NCBI RefSeq assembly: GCF_013623775.1
Contig: NZ_JABFAM010000019.1
Location: 40,819-104,818 of the forward strand
Origin: Rufibacter sp. XAAS-G3-1
Lineage (GTDB): Bacteria > Bacteroidota > Bacteroidia > Cytophagales > Hymenobacteraceae
DNA: 64,000 bases
Direction: 5' to 3'
Shown: positions 44,102 to 52,776 of the stretch, one piece after another
Position numbering within the stretch: the first letter of the stretch is position 1
Layout of the letters: the number at the start of each line of letters is the position of its first letter
Position numbers and translations under genes: made by a program
The notes under the pieces: generated by a model
What the model was told of the DNA's origin: nothing
Databases searched by the model: none
Seen by the model: the letters and a program-made list of their open reading frames with translations, nothing else

Positions 44102-45936
44102 TTTTGAAGGATTAGTTTAGCGGTTCTAAGTTGGTTTCCTTTTTGGGATTTTACAAGATAAATTCCGGTGGTGAGCCCGGTGGAGAGCGTTAACGGCTGG
44201 CCTTTCGGCACTTTTGTCCAGGTTTGGAGTAATTGGCCGGTAAGGGTGTAGAGCTGCACCTGGTCAAAGGCCTGGTGCAGGTAAAAATGCCCGGTATTGG
44301 TTGGATTAGGGTACAAGAGCGCCTCCGAAGTCGCAAGTTCATCGCCTGCTGAGGTAAGCGTCCCGGTCATCACGGGCCGCAAGAGCAGGGCCCCGCCCAG
44401 ATTTTCAACGGCACCCCAAGCGGTGGCTCCGTTCAAGGCGAAGAGCTTTCCGTCTGTGTTCTCGTTCAGGTCAAAGCCTACGTTGACAAACACGCCGCCC
44501 GAAGGTTGCCGGTAGCCTACGTAAAAGCGGCCCTGCACCTCTATTTGCCGGTCTAGGGTGATCTCCAGCCAATTATTCAAGCCAGTGGCGGCGGGTAGCA
44601 CAAAGCGTTGCTCATATACGGGTTGGTCAGCGGGTCTGCCGTTGTTATCGGCCCAGATGCGGAGAAACAGTTCGGTGCCGGGCGTGTTGGTGCCGGTAAA
44701 GAATATCCGGACGGCTTTGATTCTATCTGCTTTGTTTACGTCAAACTGATACCCCAACTGCACCGCGGTTCCCGAAGGATAACTGAACCCGGTCTCGGCG
44801 GAGCCGTCATCATAGGCATAGAAGTCCTGCAGGTCTGTCCGCCGCCGGAGGGTGTCATTGTAGCGGGTGTAGAAATTGGGTTCTTTCGTGTTCAGAAACA
44901 GAACGGTCTCTAAGGAATAGGGCTGGTTCTGGCTGCTCAGGAAAGCACTGGGCGGCGCAGCGGTAATGGGGGTTCTGACACCGGCATTGACCGGGGCACT
45001 TCCGCGCAGGAAGGTATCCACGGCACTGGTGGTCAGGTTTTTCACGTACGCGCGCCAGCTCAAGGCGGCGGGCACATTGCTGAGGTTAGCCAGTTCAGAA
45101 CCTACTTGTTGTCTGGTCTCCCCGGTCGGGCTCTCCAGAAACTGCCAGATGGGCATGGCACTGTAGCGTTGCAGCAAAGAAGGAAGCCGCTGGGTTAAGG
45201 CTACGTCATAGGTTTGGAGTTGCCCCTGCCGGCGGTTACGGTCTAGGTACGCATAATCTACGTGCCAGACATCGCGTAGGCCGCTTTGTCTGCCGCTGCT
45301 CACCCACCTGAATTGGAAGCCATTGTAGAGGTAGCGGCTTTCCCTGAGAGCCACCATGACCGGGGCAAACATTGTGGAGCGTCCGGTTCCCCTTTGCGAC
45401 CAGACAGAATTCCAGGTGCCGTTTGCCTCTTTGAACTCTAGTTGCAGCGAATAAAGGTTAGAACTGGAAAAGTCCGGCGCATCTACCAACCCACCCGCCT
45501 GCCAGTAAAAACTCAGGTACAAGGAGTCCTGCGGCTGGAGGGTGCTCAGGTTCAAGGGTTTGGAGGTAAGGGTATCGGTAGGGCCAACGGCGGTGCTGTT
45601 GCCGTACGGCTGCCCTTCGGCGTTCAAGCCATCAAAGGAGGCCGCGTAAATAGACGGCGGATTGGCTGCTAATCTGTTGGTGACGGAAACCCCGCCGCGG
45701 GTGAGCCAGCGCGTGGCATCAGGGGCACCTTCGCTTTGGGCGAAATCATCAAAAAACGGCAGGGAAAGGGTATCGCCGGGGGCGAGTGGCTGGGGCGTGG
45801 CCCCGATGGGTTTTCCGGCGGTTTGCCCTGTTCCCGCCACGTGGGCGGGCAATTGGTTCAGGGGCGTCAATACCTGTGCGTGGGCTGTCCATCCCCCCAA
45901 GAATAACATCAGAAAGATGGTCAGCCGCTGACGCAT
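44098..45936 (-). CDS. T9SS type A sorting-domain protein
   Basis: A 612-residue secreted protein. The signal peptide is RLTIFLMLFLGGWTAHA. The long beta-rich middle region has no recognised enzyme domain. The C-terminal Por/T9SS type A signal (about residues 540-612) runs from LLYPNPTNTGHFYLHQAFDQ to TTGIYLVKS. It should pass through SecYEG and the type IX secretion system to the cell surface. Other T9SS components are not in the window. Ligand or substrate unknown. Confidence 0.85.
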   Translation of the reverse strand: MRQRLTIFLMLFLGGWTAHAQVLTPLNQLPAHVAGTGQTAGKPIGATPQPLAPGDTLSLPFFDDFAQSEGAPDATRWLTRGGVSVTNRLAANPPSIYAASFDGLNAEGQPYGNSTAVGPTDTLTSKPLNLSTLQPQDSLYLSFYWQAGGLVDAPDFSSSNLYSLQLEFKEANGTWNSVWSQRGTGRSTMFAPVMVALRESRYLYNGFQFRWVSSGRQSGLRDVWHVDYAYLDRNRRQGQLQTYDVALTQRLPSLLQRYSAMPIWQFLESPTGETRQQVGSELANLSNVPAALSWRAYVKNLTTSAVDTFLRGSAPVNAGVRTPITAAPPSAFLSSQNQPYSLETVLFLNTKEPNFYTRYNDTLRRRTDLQDFYAYDDGSAETGFSYPSGTAVQLGYQFDVNKADRIKAVRIFFTGTNTPGTELFLRIWADNNGRPADQPVYEQRFVLPAATGLNNWLEITLDRQIEVQGRFYVGYRQPSGGVFVNVGFDLNENTDGKLFALNGATAWGAVENLGGALLLRPVMTGTLTSAGDELATSEALLYPNPTNTGHFYLHQAFDQVQLYTLTGQLLQTWTKVPKGQPLTLSTGLTTGIYLVKSQKGNQLRTAKLILQK

Positions 45937-45945
45937 AGAATTCTT

Positions 45946-46740
45946 TTATTGAATAGGCGTTACCGATTGTGGCCCGGCCACCCAGATGTCTATTAATTCT
46001 CCGGTTCTGATCTTTGTTTTGACACTGTCACCGGCAATGGGTCTTTGTTTCAATACGGTTCCGTCCAGTTCTCCGTTGGGCGCTTCCATGTAGATAACGG
46101 AACCAATCTGCAAACCTTGTCCGGTCACCAGCATGGTGGCTTCGTCAATTGGCATGCCCACCAAGGAAGGGACATCCAATTCGGTATTGCCCAAGCCGTT
46201 TCCTACCTCCAGGTCAATGCGGGAGCCTTTGGCCACCGGTTCACCCGGCTTGATTTCCCGGCCGTTCAGGAACTGGCGCAGAATGGAGTTCTCGGCCAAG
46301 TCCGGCACATACCGTATCTCGCCCAGGTTCAGGTCATAGTTCTTCAGAATCATCTCGGCATTCTTCACCGAGCCTTCAATGAGTTTCGGCATCTTGATGA
46401 GCGGTGGGTTCTTCATGTTGATGCTCACGTAGATTTTCCGGCCTTCTTTCACCTTTTCGCCCGCTTTCGGTTCCTGGGTAATGACCGAGAACGGAGCTTT
46501 GCCCTGCTCATAAGTGGAGTCACTCACGTAAAAACGCAGGTCTTTGTCCGCCAGAAAATCTTCCAGCTCCTCTACGGACATGCCCGCCAGGTTGGGCACC
46601 GAAATGGTTTCACCATGGTTGGTGGTGCTGGGCAGGTACACAAAGAAGAACAGAAACAGAAACAGAAACACAATGACCACCATGATGGCCAGATGCTTGA
46701 ACACGTCACCCAAGGACTGGGCTTTCAGAAAACCACTCAT
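45946..46740 (-). CDS. PASTA-domain membrane protein
   Basis: 264 residues: short cytoplasmic N-terminus, one membrane helix (residues 18-36), then three PASTA repeats (starting VPNLAGMSVEELEDFL, MPKLIEGSVKNAEMIL and VPSLVGMPIDEATMLV). PASTA domains bind peptidoglycan stem peptides. No kinase or transpeptidase domain is present. It is 3 bp after the D-Ala-D-Ala ligase gene and 9 bp before the T9SS protein, so a cell-envelope role is supported by context. Confidence 0.9.
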   Translation of the reverse strand: MSGFLKAQSLGDVFKHLAIMVVIVFLFLFLFFFVYLPSTTNHGETISVPNLAGMSVEELEDFLADKDLRFYVSDSTYEQGKAPFSVITQEPKAGEKVKEGRKIYVSINMKNPPLIKMPKLIEGSVKNAEMILKNYDLNLGEIRYVPDLAENSILRQFLNGREIKPGEPVAKGSRIDLEVGNGLGNTELDVPSLVGMPIDEATMLVTGQGLQIGSVIYMEAPNGELDGTVLKQRPIAGDSVKTKIRTGELIDIWVAGPQSVTPIQ

Positions 46741-46743
46741 TAC

Positions 46744-49443
46744 TTAAGAGATAACTTTTTTGGTGCGCTCCATGCCGAACTGCAGGATGCGGTCAATGAA
46801 ATCATAGGGTTTGTAGCCGTTAATGGCCGTCTGGTGGAAGATACACGTAGCCGGGGTCATGCCAGGCAGCGAGTTTACCTCAATGATGATGGTCTCCACG
46901 CTACCGTCCTGGTGCACCCGCACGAAAGCGTCTATGCGGGCATATCCCTCAATGCGCAGAATCTCCGCCACCCGTTTCAGGTCTTGCTTCACCTGGTCAG
47001 AGATGCGTTGCCGCTCCTGTGGGTCTCTGGCGTAACGGGCCGGGGTAATGTTCTGCCCCTCTCCTGCCAAAAACTTCTCTTCCAGACTCAGTACTTCTCC
47101 TTCGGCCAACGCTTCAGAGGCCTCAAATATTTCGTACTCGGTGCGCCCATTAGAGCCATAGCTGGTCAATAAACCGCCCGTAATCTCCAGGAAGTGCTTC
47201 GCGCCCTCGCGCGAAATGAGGTTCTCAATCAGGAAATAGCCTTTCATGGGCACCTCTTCCTTGAAGCTCAGTTTCAGCACCTGGGCCGGGCCTTCCGGTA
47301 TTTCAACGGAGTTCCGGAAAATCAACTCCGCGAAGGCTTCCAGTTCTTCGCGGGTTTTGATTTTTTTCACCGCCGAAGAACACCCGTCATCGGCGGGTTT
47401 GGCGATGAACGGATAAGCGAAACGCTCCTCAATGTATTGGAAGAACGCATCTTGATTTTCTTGCCAGTCTTTCTTGAAAGCCAGCATGTGCTCTGCCACA
47501 TGCACGCCGTTTTCGCGCAGAATCCGGTTGGTCTCAAATTTATTGATGGTCACCTGCGAAGACTGGATGCCTGAGCCGTTGTACGGAATCAAATATTTTT
47601 CCAGCTCGGTCTGCAACTCACCGTCCTCGCCTGGTCTACCGTGCAAGGCAATGAACACCGCATCTACCAGACTCTTCAACTGCTCATACGTGAGCCGCTG
47701 CGGTTTCTGCAACGTGCTACCGGCGTACGTACGCGTAATGCCCGAGGCGGCTTCTTTGATTTGGGCCAACACCGGGTGCGTAGGCACGCCCGCCTCAGCG
47801 GCTTCTATTTTCTCTTTGATGTCATCTGCGTTGTCCTTCAACATGATGTTGATGGGAATCTGGTACAGCTGATGCGTTTCCTCGTTTCCGGTCAGGAAAA
47901 TGGGAATGGGCTCGTATTTGGTAGAAGAGGCCAGTTTCTCGTAGATGTTCCGGCCGCTTTCCACGGAAATGTGGCGCTCAGACGAGTAACCGCCCATAAT
48001 CACACCCACCCGCAGCTTGTCATGGCGGTGCGCGCGCTCATCGGCCATCGCCGAATCTAATCTTCTCAGCAAGGCTGTTAAGTGCGACGTATTCTTGCCA
48101 GATTTCACCCGCTCCGCCAAAGATGTCCGGATGATGTAGGTCAGGAACTGCGAGGGGTTCAGCCCAATCTCGGCGGCCTGGTGGAAGAAGAACGACGACG
48201 GCAACATGCCACTCGTGGTGTTGGGGTCATTGAGGAAAATCTCGCCAGAATCGGTGATAAAGCCGTCCAGACGGGCGTACACGTTGAAGCCCAAGCTGGT
48301 GTACAGGCGTTCGCACTGCTGCCGTATCTCCTGAATCTGCTCGGTAGGCAAGTCAATGGGTGTGATTTTGCGGCTCAGGCCGGGCAAATATTTAGAGCGG
48401 TAGTCAAAGACCTCGCCGCCTTTCCTGATCTCGGTGGGGGGCAAGGCCAAAGGTCTCCCCGTCTGGTCTTGCACCACAATACAGGAAAACTCGCGGCCGT
48501 TGATGAACGCTTCAATGAGCACCTGCGTCTCGCTCTCCACGTTGGTGAGCGTGAGCGTTTCGGGGCCGTTTTGGGCAAAAGTAGCCGAAAGCTGGTTCAA
48601 CAGTTCCTCGGGTGCGTAAATCAGTTTGCCGTCCTGGGTTTGCACCGGCAAGCCGATGCCCTCGCGGATATCCGTCAAGGTTTTCACGAAGTTCAGTTGC
48701 TGCTGGGCCGTCTTGCCGTTCCACTCAGTTTTCTGGATGGTGAGCGAGAACAGACTGCGGGCCACCGCTTCTTCAAACTGCTGCAGGTTTTTCTCTTTGA
48801 TGATGGAAACGCCAATGGAAGAACCCTGGTGCGGGGCTTTCAAGACCAGCGGCAGGCCTAACTCAGCCACCAGATTGTCTAAAAGCGCGGCGCGGTCTTG
48901 CGTGGCGTGCCACTCCTGCAAACCCAGAATGCGGTAATCCGGTGTCGCGAAGCCGTGCTGCTGCAATAGGGCTTTCTGCGCAATCTTGTCAATGCCAATG
49001 GCCGAGGCCATGATGCCGGAACCGGAATACGGAAGGCCGTACCACTCCAGCAAGCCCTGGATGCTGCCATCTTCGCCGTATGGGCCGTGCAAAGTCAAAA
49101 ACGCGAAGTCAAACAGTTCCCGGAACTGGTGCGGATGAATGCGGCGGCCTACGCGGGAGGCAATGCCGTTCAGTTCTTCCTCGCTCAGGTTGCCCAGGCT
49201 CTCCAGGTACATCTGCAGGCCATGCTGGGTGTGGGGCACCACGTCTACCGGCGGATAGAAATCGCGGATGGTGCCTTTGTAGATGTAATGCCAGTCCAGC
49301 AGGATGAAATTCCCCAGGCTGTCGGCAAATACCGGTACGGCCTCAAACAGGGACTTATCTAAATTATCGAAGACGGTGCGGCCCCCGGCGAAAGAGATTT
49401 CGCGCTCCCGGGATGGCCCCCCGAAGATTATTCCAATTTTCAT
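46744..49443 (-). CDS. ddl: Tandem-domain D-alanine--D-alanine ligase
   Basis: 899 residues with two complete ATP-grasp ligase modules. Module 1 (about 1-440) opens MKIGIIFGGPSREREISF, has LTLHGPYGEDGSIQGLLEWY and ends with NDPNTTSGMLPSS, a variant of the Mg-binding ExNxxPG box with Asp and Ser. Module 2 (about 475-899) opens VGVIMGGYSSERHISVESG, has IALHGRPGEDGELQTELEKY and the canonical IIIEVNSLPGMTPAT. Ordinary Ddl is 300-370 residues. The fused protein would make the D-Ala-D-Ala dipeptide for peptidoglycan. Module 2 looks canonical; module 1 may differ in substrate or be regulatory. First gene of a four-gene operon. Confidence 0.88.
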   Translation of the reverse strand: MKIGIIFGGPSREREISFAGGRTVFDNLDKSLFEAVPVFADSLGNFILLDWHYIYKGTIRDFYPPVDVVPHTQHGLQMYLESLGNLSEEELNGIASRVGRRIHPHQFRELFDFAFLTLHGPYGEDGSIQGLLEWYGLPYSGSGIMASAIGIDKIAQKALLQQHGFATPDYRILGLQEWHATQDRAALLDNLVAELGLPLVLKAPHQGSSIGVSIIKEKNLQQFEEAVARSLFSLTIQKTEWNGKTAQQQLNFVKTLTDIREGIGLPVQTQDGKLIYAPEELLNQLSATFAQNGPETLTLTNVESETQVLIEAFINGREFSCIVVQDQTGRPLALPPTEIRKGGEVFDYRSKYLPGLSRKITPIDLPTEQIQEIRQQCERLYTSLGFNVYARLDGFITDSGEIFLNDPNTTSGMLPSSFFFHQAAEIGLNPSQFLTYIIRTSLAERVKSGKNTSHLTALLRRLDSAMADERAHRHDKLRVGVIMGGYSSERHISVESGRNIYEKLASSTKYEPIPIFLTGNEETHQLYQIPINIMLKDNADDIKEKIEAAEAGVPTHPVLAQIKEAASGITRTYAGSTLQKPQRLTYEQLKSLVDAVFIALHGRPGEDGELQTELEKYLIPYNGSGIQSSQVTINKFETNRILRENGVHVAEHMLAFKKDWQENQDAFFQYIEERFAYPFIAKPADDGCSSAVKKIKTREELEAFAELIFRNSVEIPEGPAQVLKLSFKEEVPMKGYFLIENLISREGAKHFLEITGGLLTSYGSNGRTEYEIFEASEALAEGEVLSLEEKFLAGEGQNITPARYARDPQERQRISDQVKQDLKRVAEILRIEGYARIDAFVRVHQDGSVETIIIEVNSLPGMTPATCIFHQTAINGYKPYDFIDRILQFGMERTKKVIS

Positions 49444-49587
49444 TAGGGCAAAGATACTGATTTCGTTATTCGTTGTTAGTTATTCGATTTTCGTTCGCTA
49501 AAAAGCATCGGCCTGCGCCGCAGACTGGTTCAATTTAAGACTCTACGTATTCCCTGGCAAATAAACACCGCATGCATTTAAAGGAGG

Positions 49588-49641
49588 CCTTTTTCTGTTT
49601 TCGGCCTGTTCTATGAAAAACAGGCCGAAAACAGAAAAAGG
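49588..49641. repeat. Family-A palindrome
   Basis: cctttttctgttttcggcct (extending to cctgtt) and exact complement around a 7-nt loop. Unlike most copies it lies between divergent genes, where a terminator role for either is not needed. Confidence 0.8.
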
Positions 49642-49771
49642 TTTTACCGCAATGGAATTTAGAGGACAAACCAATAGCCGCCAATGCTCAAGCAATTTGG
49701 GACGCAGATCTTTCATCTTCAACAACAGCCAAAGAACATCACTTACTACTCACAATAAATTATCTACAATA

Positions 49772-49810
49772 TCAACAAATATTTATTGTTTATTAATAAA
49801 TATTTGTTGA
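49772..49810. promoter_or_regulatory. AT-rich perfect palindrome, candidate operator
   Basis: tcaacaaatatttatt and its exact complement (16 bp each) around a 7-nt centre. It ends 31 nt before the ATG of the DUF2975 gene. The small XRE protein of the same operon is the likely ligand (inference). Confidence 0.55.
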
Positions 49811-49841
49811 ACGTTGCATTATCACTTTAAAACAGAATAAG

Positions 49842-50369
49842 ATGGAAACAAAAACAAAGCTTATTTTAACCGTTCTGAATATTATTTCCTGGGTAGTATT
49901 CATAGGGCTCTGCATGAAGACCGGGGCCATTGTCATTTCGTTTTTTGTCAGCCTCTTTGTGAATCCTGAAGGGGCCAGAGACCTTTACTTGGGTCTGGAT
50001 CTGCATGATTTGTACAGTTTCAGCCTTCGGCATTATGTAGGGGTGGTTTCGCTGGTTGTTTTCCTGTCTGGCCTGAAAGCGTACCTGGCGTATCTGGTGG
50101 TGAAGATTTTCTCAAAGTTTGACTACGCAAATCCGTTCAACTCAACCAATGCCGCGCTTATTTCCCAGATCAGCCACATTGCCTTGGGCACCGGAGTTTT
50201 GGCAGTGATAGCCAGCAGCTACAGCAAAGTGCTTCTGAAGAGCGGCATTGCGCTGCCGCTGCACTGGGAAAGCAGTGAATTCCTGTTTCTGGCGGGCATC
50301 ATCTTTATCATCGCGCAGGTCTTTAAAAGGGGAATTGAGTTACAGACCGAAAACGAATTAACCGTTTAG
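49842..50369 (+). CDS. DUF2975 membrane protein
   Basis: 175 residues, four hydrophobic segments and the DUF2975 pattern (FDYANPFNSTNAALISQISH). In many Bacteroidota and Firmicutes it is paired with a small Cro/C1 regulator; so here, 2 bp before it. The function of the family is unknown; membrane sensing coupled to the regulator is a common guess. Confidence 0.85.
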   Translation: METKTKLILTVLNIISWVVFIGLCMKTGAIVISFFVSLFVNPEGARDLYLGLDLHDLYSFSLRHYVGVVSLVVFLSGLKAYLAYLVVKIFSKFDYANPFNSTNAALISQISHIALGTGVLAVIASSYSKVLLKSGIALPLHWESSEFLFLAGIIFIIAQVFKRGIELQTENELTV

Positions 50370-50371
50370 TT

Positions 50372-50575
50372 ATGCCCATAGTCGTTAATTTGGATGTGAT
50401 GATGGCGAAAAGGAAAATGTCTCTGAACGAGCTTTCCGTAAAAGTGGAGTTAACGTTGTCTAATCTTTCCATTTTAAAAACCGGAAAAGCCAAAGCCATC
50501 AGGTTCAGCACCTTAGAAGCCATTTGCAAGGCACTGGACTGCCAGCCCGCCGACATTCTGGAATATGTGGATTAA
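50372..50575 (+). CDS. Small XRE-family (YozG-like) regulator
   Basis: A 67-residue HTH protein: VNLDVMMAKRKMSLNELSVK, then LSILKTGKAKAIRFSTLEAI and LDCQPADILEY, the HTH_26 pattern. It starts 2 bp after the DUF2975 stop. It presumably regulates its own operon through the palindrome at 49772-49810. Confidence 0.88.
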   Translation: MPIVVNLDVMMAKRKMSLNELSVKVELTLSNLSILKTGKAKAIRFSTLEAICKALDCQPADILEYVD

Positions 50576-50786
50576 CCAGATGTAGTACCGCTTACTTTAT
50601 TGTAAACATAACTAATAGTGGCTCTTTCAACAAAGGGCCACTATTTTCACGTGCGTGTCACTGGGCTTGCCTCTGGCACATCAGAAACAAAACCTTTCTT
50701 ACTTGTGACAGTTTGCCCTTTTCAGCTTGTTTGACTTTCAGGCGAATAATTAAGAAACCGGCTGTTGCACCCCTAATTATCTGCCT

Positions 50787-50957
50787 ATGAAAGGCAAGGA
50801 AACAAAACCCGTGGTGATGGCATTATCTGCCGCAACACTTCTCTGCACCGGATGGGCCATCATCCTTACCCGAAACCAATATGACGGCAACTCAGACAAG
50901 AAAAAGATGGTTGCCACTGCCAGAGGCGCCAGCAATGGCTTTGGGCCTGTTTTTTGA
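50787..50957 (+). CDS. Possible small membrane protein, 56 residues
   Basis: ATG 50787 opens MKGKETKPVVMALSAATLLC, a basic start and one hydrophobic helix, then a charged tail with DKKKMVATARG. The last seven codons run into a family-A hairpin (GFGPVF then TGA), suggesting the hairpin inserted at or near the 3' end. Composition is protein-like but no family is recognised. Confidence 0.35.
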   Translation: MKGKETKPVVMALSAATLLCTGWAIILTRNQYDGNSDKKKMVATARGASNGFGPVF

Positions 50958-50971
50958 AAAACAGGCCCAAA
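50940..50971. repeat. Family-A palindrome
   Basis: tttgggcctgttttt and exact complement around tga. It lies upstream of pgk and provides the stop codon of the possible small ORF at 50787. Confidence 0.75.
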
Positions 50972-51070
50972 ACACATCTACTTAAAACCATCGCTCTTTC
51001 ACAGCGACCATACTTTCTGGCGCATTTTGAAAATCGGGTAACTGAAACAAACAACGAGTAACGAAATCTG

Positions 51071-51078
51071 TATATTTG
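51071..51078 (+). promoter_or_regulatory. Putative -7 box of pgk
   Basis: TATATTTG fits the Bacteroidota TAnnTTTG box, 53 nt before the pgk ATG. No clear -33 TTTG is seen. Confidence 0.4.
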
Positions 51079-51131
51079 CCTGCACCTATTTAAACAGGAT
51101 CTGCGTACGAAGAACCTAACCTTACCTAGCT

Positions 51132-52340
51132 ATGACCACCATTGACCAGTACAACTTCCGAGGGAAAAAAGCCCTGGTACGCGTAGATTTTAACGTGCCT
51201 CTGAACAGCAGCTTTGAAATAACCGACGATACCCGCATTAGGGCGGCGGTGCCAACCATCCGCAAAATTCTAAACGACGGTGGGGCCGTGATTCTGATGT
51301 CTCACCTGGGCAGACCAAAGGGTGGGCCAGAGGAAAAGTATTCGTTGAAGCACCTGCTCAAACCGTTGGAGGAAGTTTTCCAGCTGCCCATTCAGTTTGC
51401 CTCTGATTGTATTGGTAGCGAAGCCGTGGAACTGGCGAACAGCCTGCAACCCGGCCAGATCTTGTTGGTAGAAAACCTGCGTTTCCACAAAGAAGAAGAG
51501 CAGGGAAACCATAGCTTCGCCGAGAAACTGAGTCTATTAGGCGATGTGTACGTGAACGATGCCTTCGGGACGGCGCACCGCGCCCATGCCTCTACCGCTA
51601 TTGTGGCTGAATACTTCCCGCATGACAAAGTGTGTGGCTCTGTGATGCAGGCCGAGTTGGAGAATGCGCAACGCGTTCTCTCCTACGCCGACCGACCGTA
51701 CACGGCCATCATGGGCGGCGCGAAGATTTCCGACAAAATTCAGGTGATTGAGCAGTTGCTAGACCGCGTGGACAACCTCATCATTGGCGGCGGCATGAGC
51801 TATACATTTGCCAAAGCCCAGGGCGGCACCATCGGGAATTCATTGCTGGAGGAAGACAAGCAGGAATTGACGCTTGAGCTTCTGAAGAAAGCCGAAGAAA
51901 GAGGCGTGAAAATCTACCTTCCTTCTGATTCTGTCATTGCAGATGCCTTTGACAACAACGCCAACACGCAAGTAGTCGCCAGCGGCACCATTCCGGACGG
52001 ATGGATGGGCTTGGACATAGGGCCAGACACCATCGCCACGTTTGCCGAAGTGGTTCGGAACTCTAAAACCATTTTATGGAATGGCCCCATGGGCGTATTT
52101 GAGTTCGAGAACTTCGCGACCGGCACCAAGGCCATTGCCGAGGCGGTGGTGGAAGCCACTAAGAACGGAGCCTACTCCCTCATTGGCGGCGGTGACTCAG
52201 CGGCGGCGGTTACCCAGATGGGCCATAGCCATGATGTGTCCTACGTGTCTACCGGCGGTGGCGCTCTACTGGAATACATGGAAGGCAAGCAACTGCCCGG
52301 CGTGCTTGCGCTGCAGATGGAAGAAACTCCTTTGACCTAA
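51132..52340 (+). CDS. pgk: Phosphoglycerate kinase
   Basis: A 402-residue glycolytic enzyme converting 1,3-bisphosphoglycerate and ADP to 3-phosphoglycerate and ATP. N-domain substrate motifs [12 protein letters not shown] and [12 protein letters not shown]; hinge and C-domain [28 protein letters not shown] and nucleotide loop [10 protein letters not shown]. Length and motifs are typical. Monocistronic, closed by a strong terminator. Confidence 0.97.
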   Translation: MTTIDQYNFRGKKALVRVDFNVPLNSSFEITDDTRIRAAVPTIRKILNDGGAVILMSHLGRPKGGPEEKYSLKHLLKPLEEVFQLPIQFASDCIGSEAVELANSLQPGQILLVENLRFHKEEEQGNHSFAEKLSLLGDVYVNDAFGTAHRAHASTAIVAEYFPHDKVCGSVMQAELENAQRVLSYADRPYTAIMGGAKISDKIQVIEQLLDRVDNLIIGGGMSYTFAKAQGGTIGNSLLEEDKQELTLELLKKAEERGVKIYLPSDSVIADAFDNNANTQVVASGTIPDGWMGLDIGPDTIATFAEVVRNSKTILWNGPMGVFEFENFATGTKAIAEAVVEATKNGAYSLIGGGDSAAAVTQMGHSHDVSYVSTGGGALLEYMEGKQLPGVLALQMEETPLT

Positions 52341-52355
52341 ATTTCCATAAAACAG

Positions 52356-52395
52356 AACAGAAACGGCAGCAAGAACTCTTGCTGCCGTTTCTGTT
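52356..52395 (+). terminator. Rho-independent terminator of pgk
   Basis: aacagaaacggcagcaag and exact complement (18 bp) with a 4-nt loop. It begins 16 bp past the stop codon. Confidence 0.9.
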
Positions 52396-52479
52396 TACAG
52401 GCTGTTTACTCCCATTCTCCTGTAAAGACGACTCCATTCTGCGGGTAGTCTCCGGCGGGCCTGAAGACTTGCACCAGTA

Positions 52480-52680
52480 AACGCAAAAACCTGTGAGGTC
52501 ATGAAAACCTCACAGGTTTTTGCGTTTAGAGCCTGTTTTTCGAAAAACAGGCCCTAAACGCAGTTGGCGCAGACACTCATAGGAGCTGCGCGCACTACGA
52601 GGCCTTTGGAGCAGGCAGCAGCTCAGGGTGAGCCAGCAGAAAGCTGGCGCGAGACTCCAGCCTCGCCGGGAACCACTACC
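52480..52680. repeat. Family-D repeat region, copy 2
   Basis: acctgtgaggtcatgaaaac and its hairpin partner, then a family-A hairpin, gcgcagacactc, gaggcctttggagcaggc and ctggcgcgagactccagcc. These are the blocks of 4340-4590 in inverted order. Confidence 0.6.
52521..52562. repeat. Family-A palindrome
   Basis: tgcgtttagagcctgttttt and near-exact complement around cg, inside the family-D region. Confidence 0.75.
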
Positions 52681-52776
52681 CATGGGGCGTCAGTATTCTT
52701 AAAGGAGACTGGGAGTAAGTAAAATCGACCTGAAAACCCCTATCCACTACTTAACATAAATAAAAAACCGAAGACA

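Larger units (their letters stand above)
49444..49841. other. Intergenic region upstream of DUF2975 gene
   Basis: Divergent promoters for ddl and the DUF2975 gene. It holds the family-A hairpin (49588-49641) and the AT-rich palindrome (49772-49810). No gene. Confidence 0.6.
52341..52776. other. Gap between convergent pgk and recQ
   Basis: Holds the pgk terminator, a family-D region with embedded family-A hairpin, and nothing else. Confidence 0.6.
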
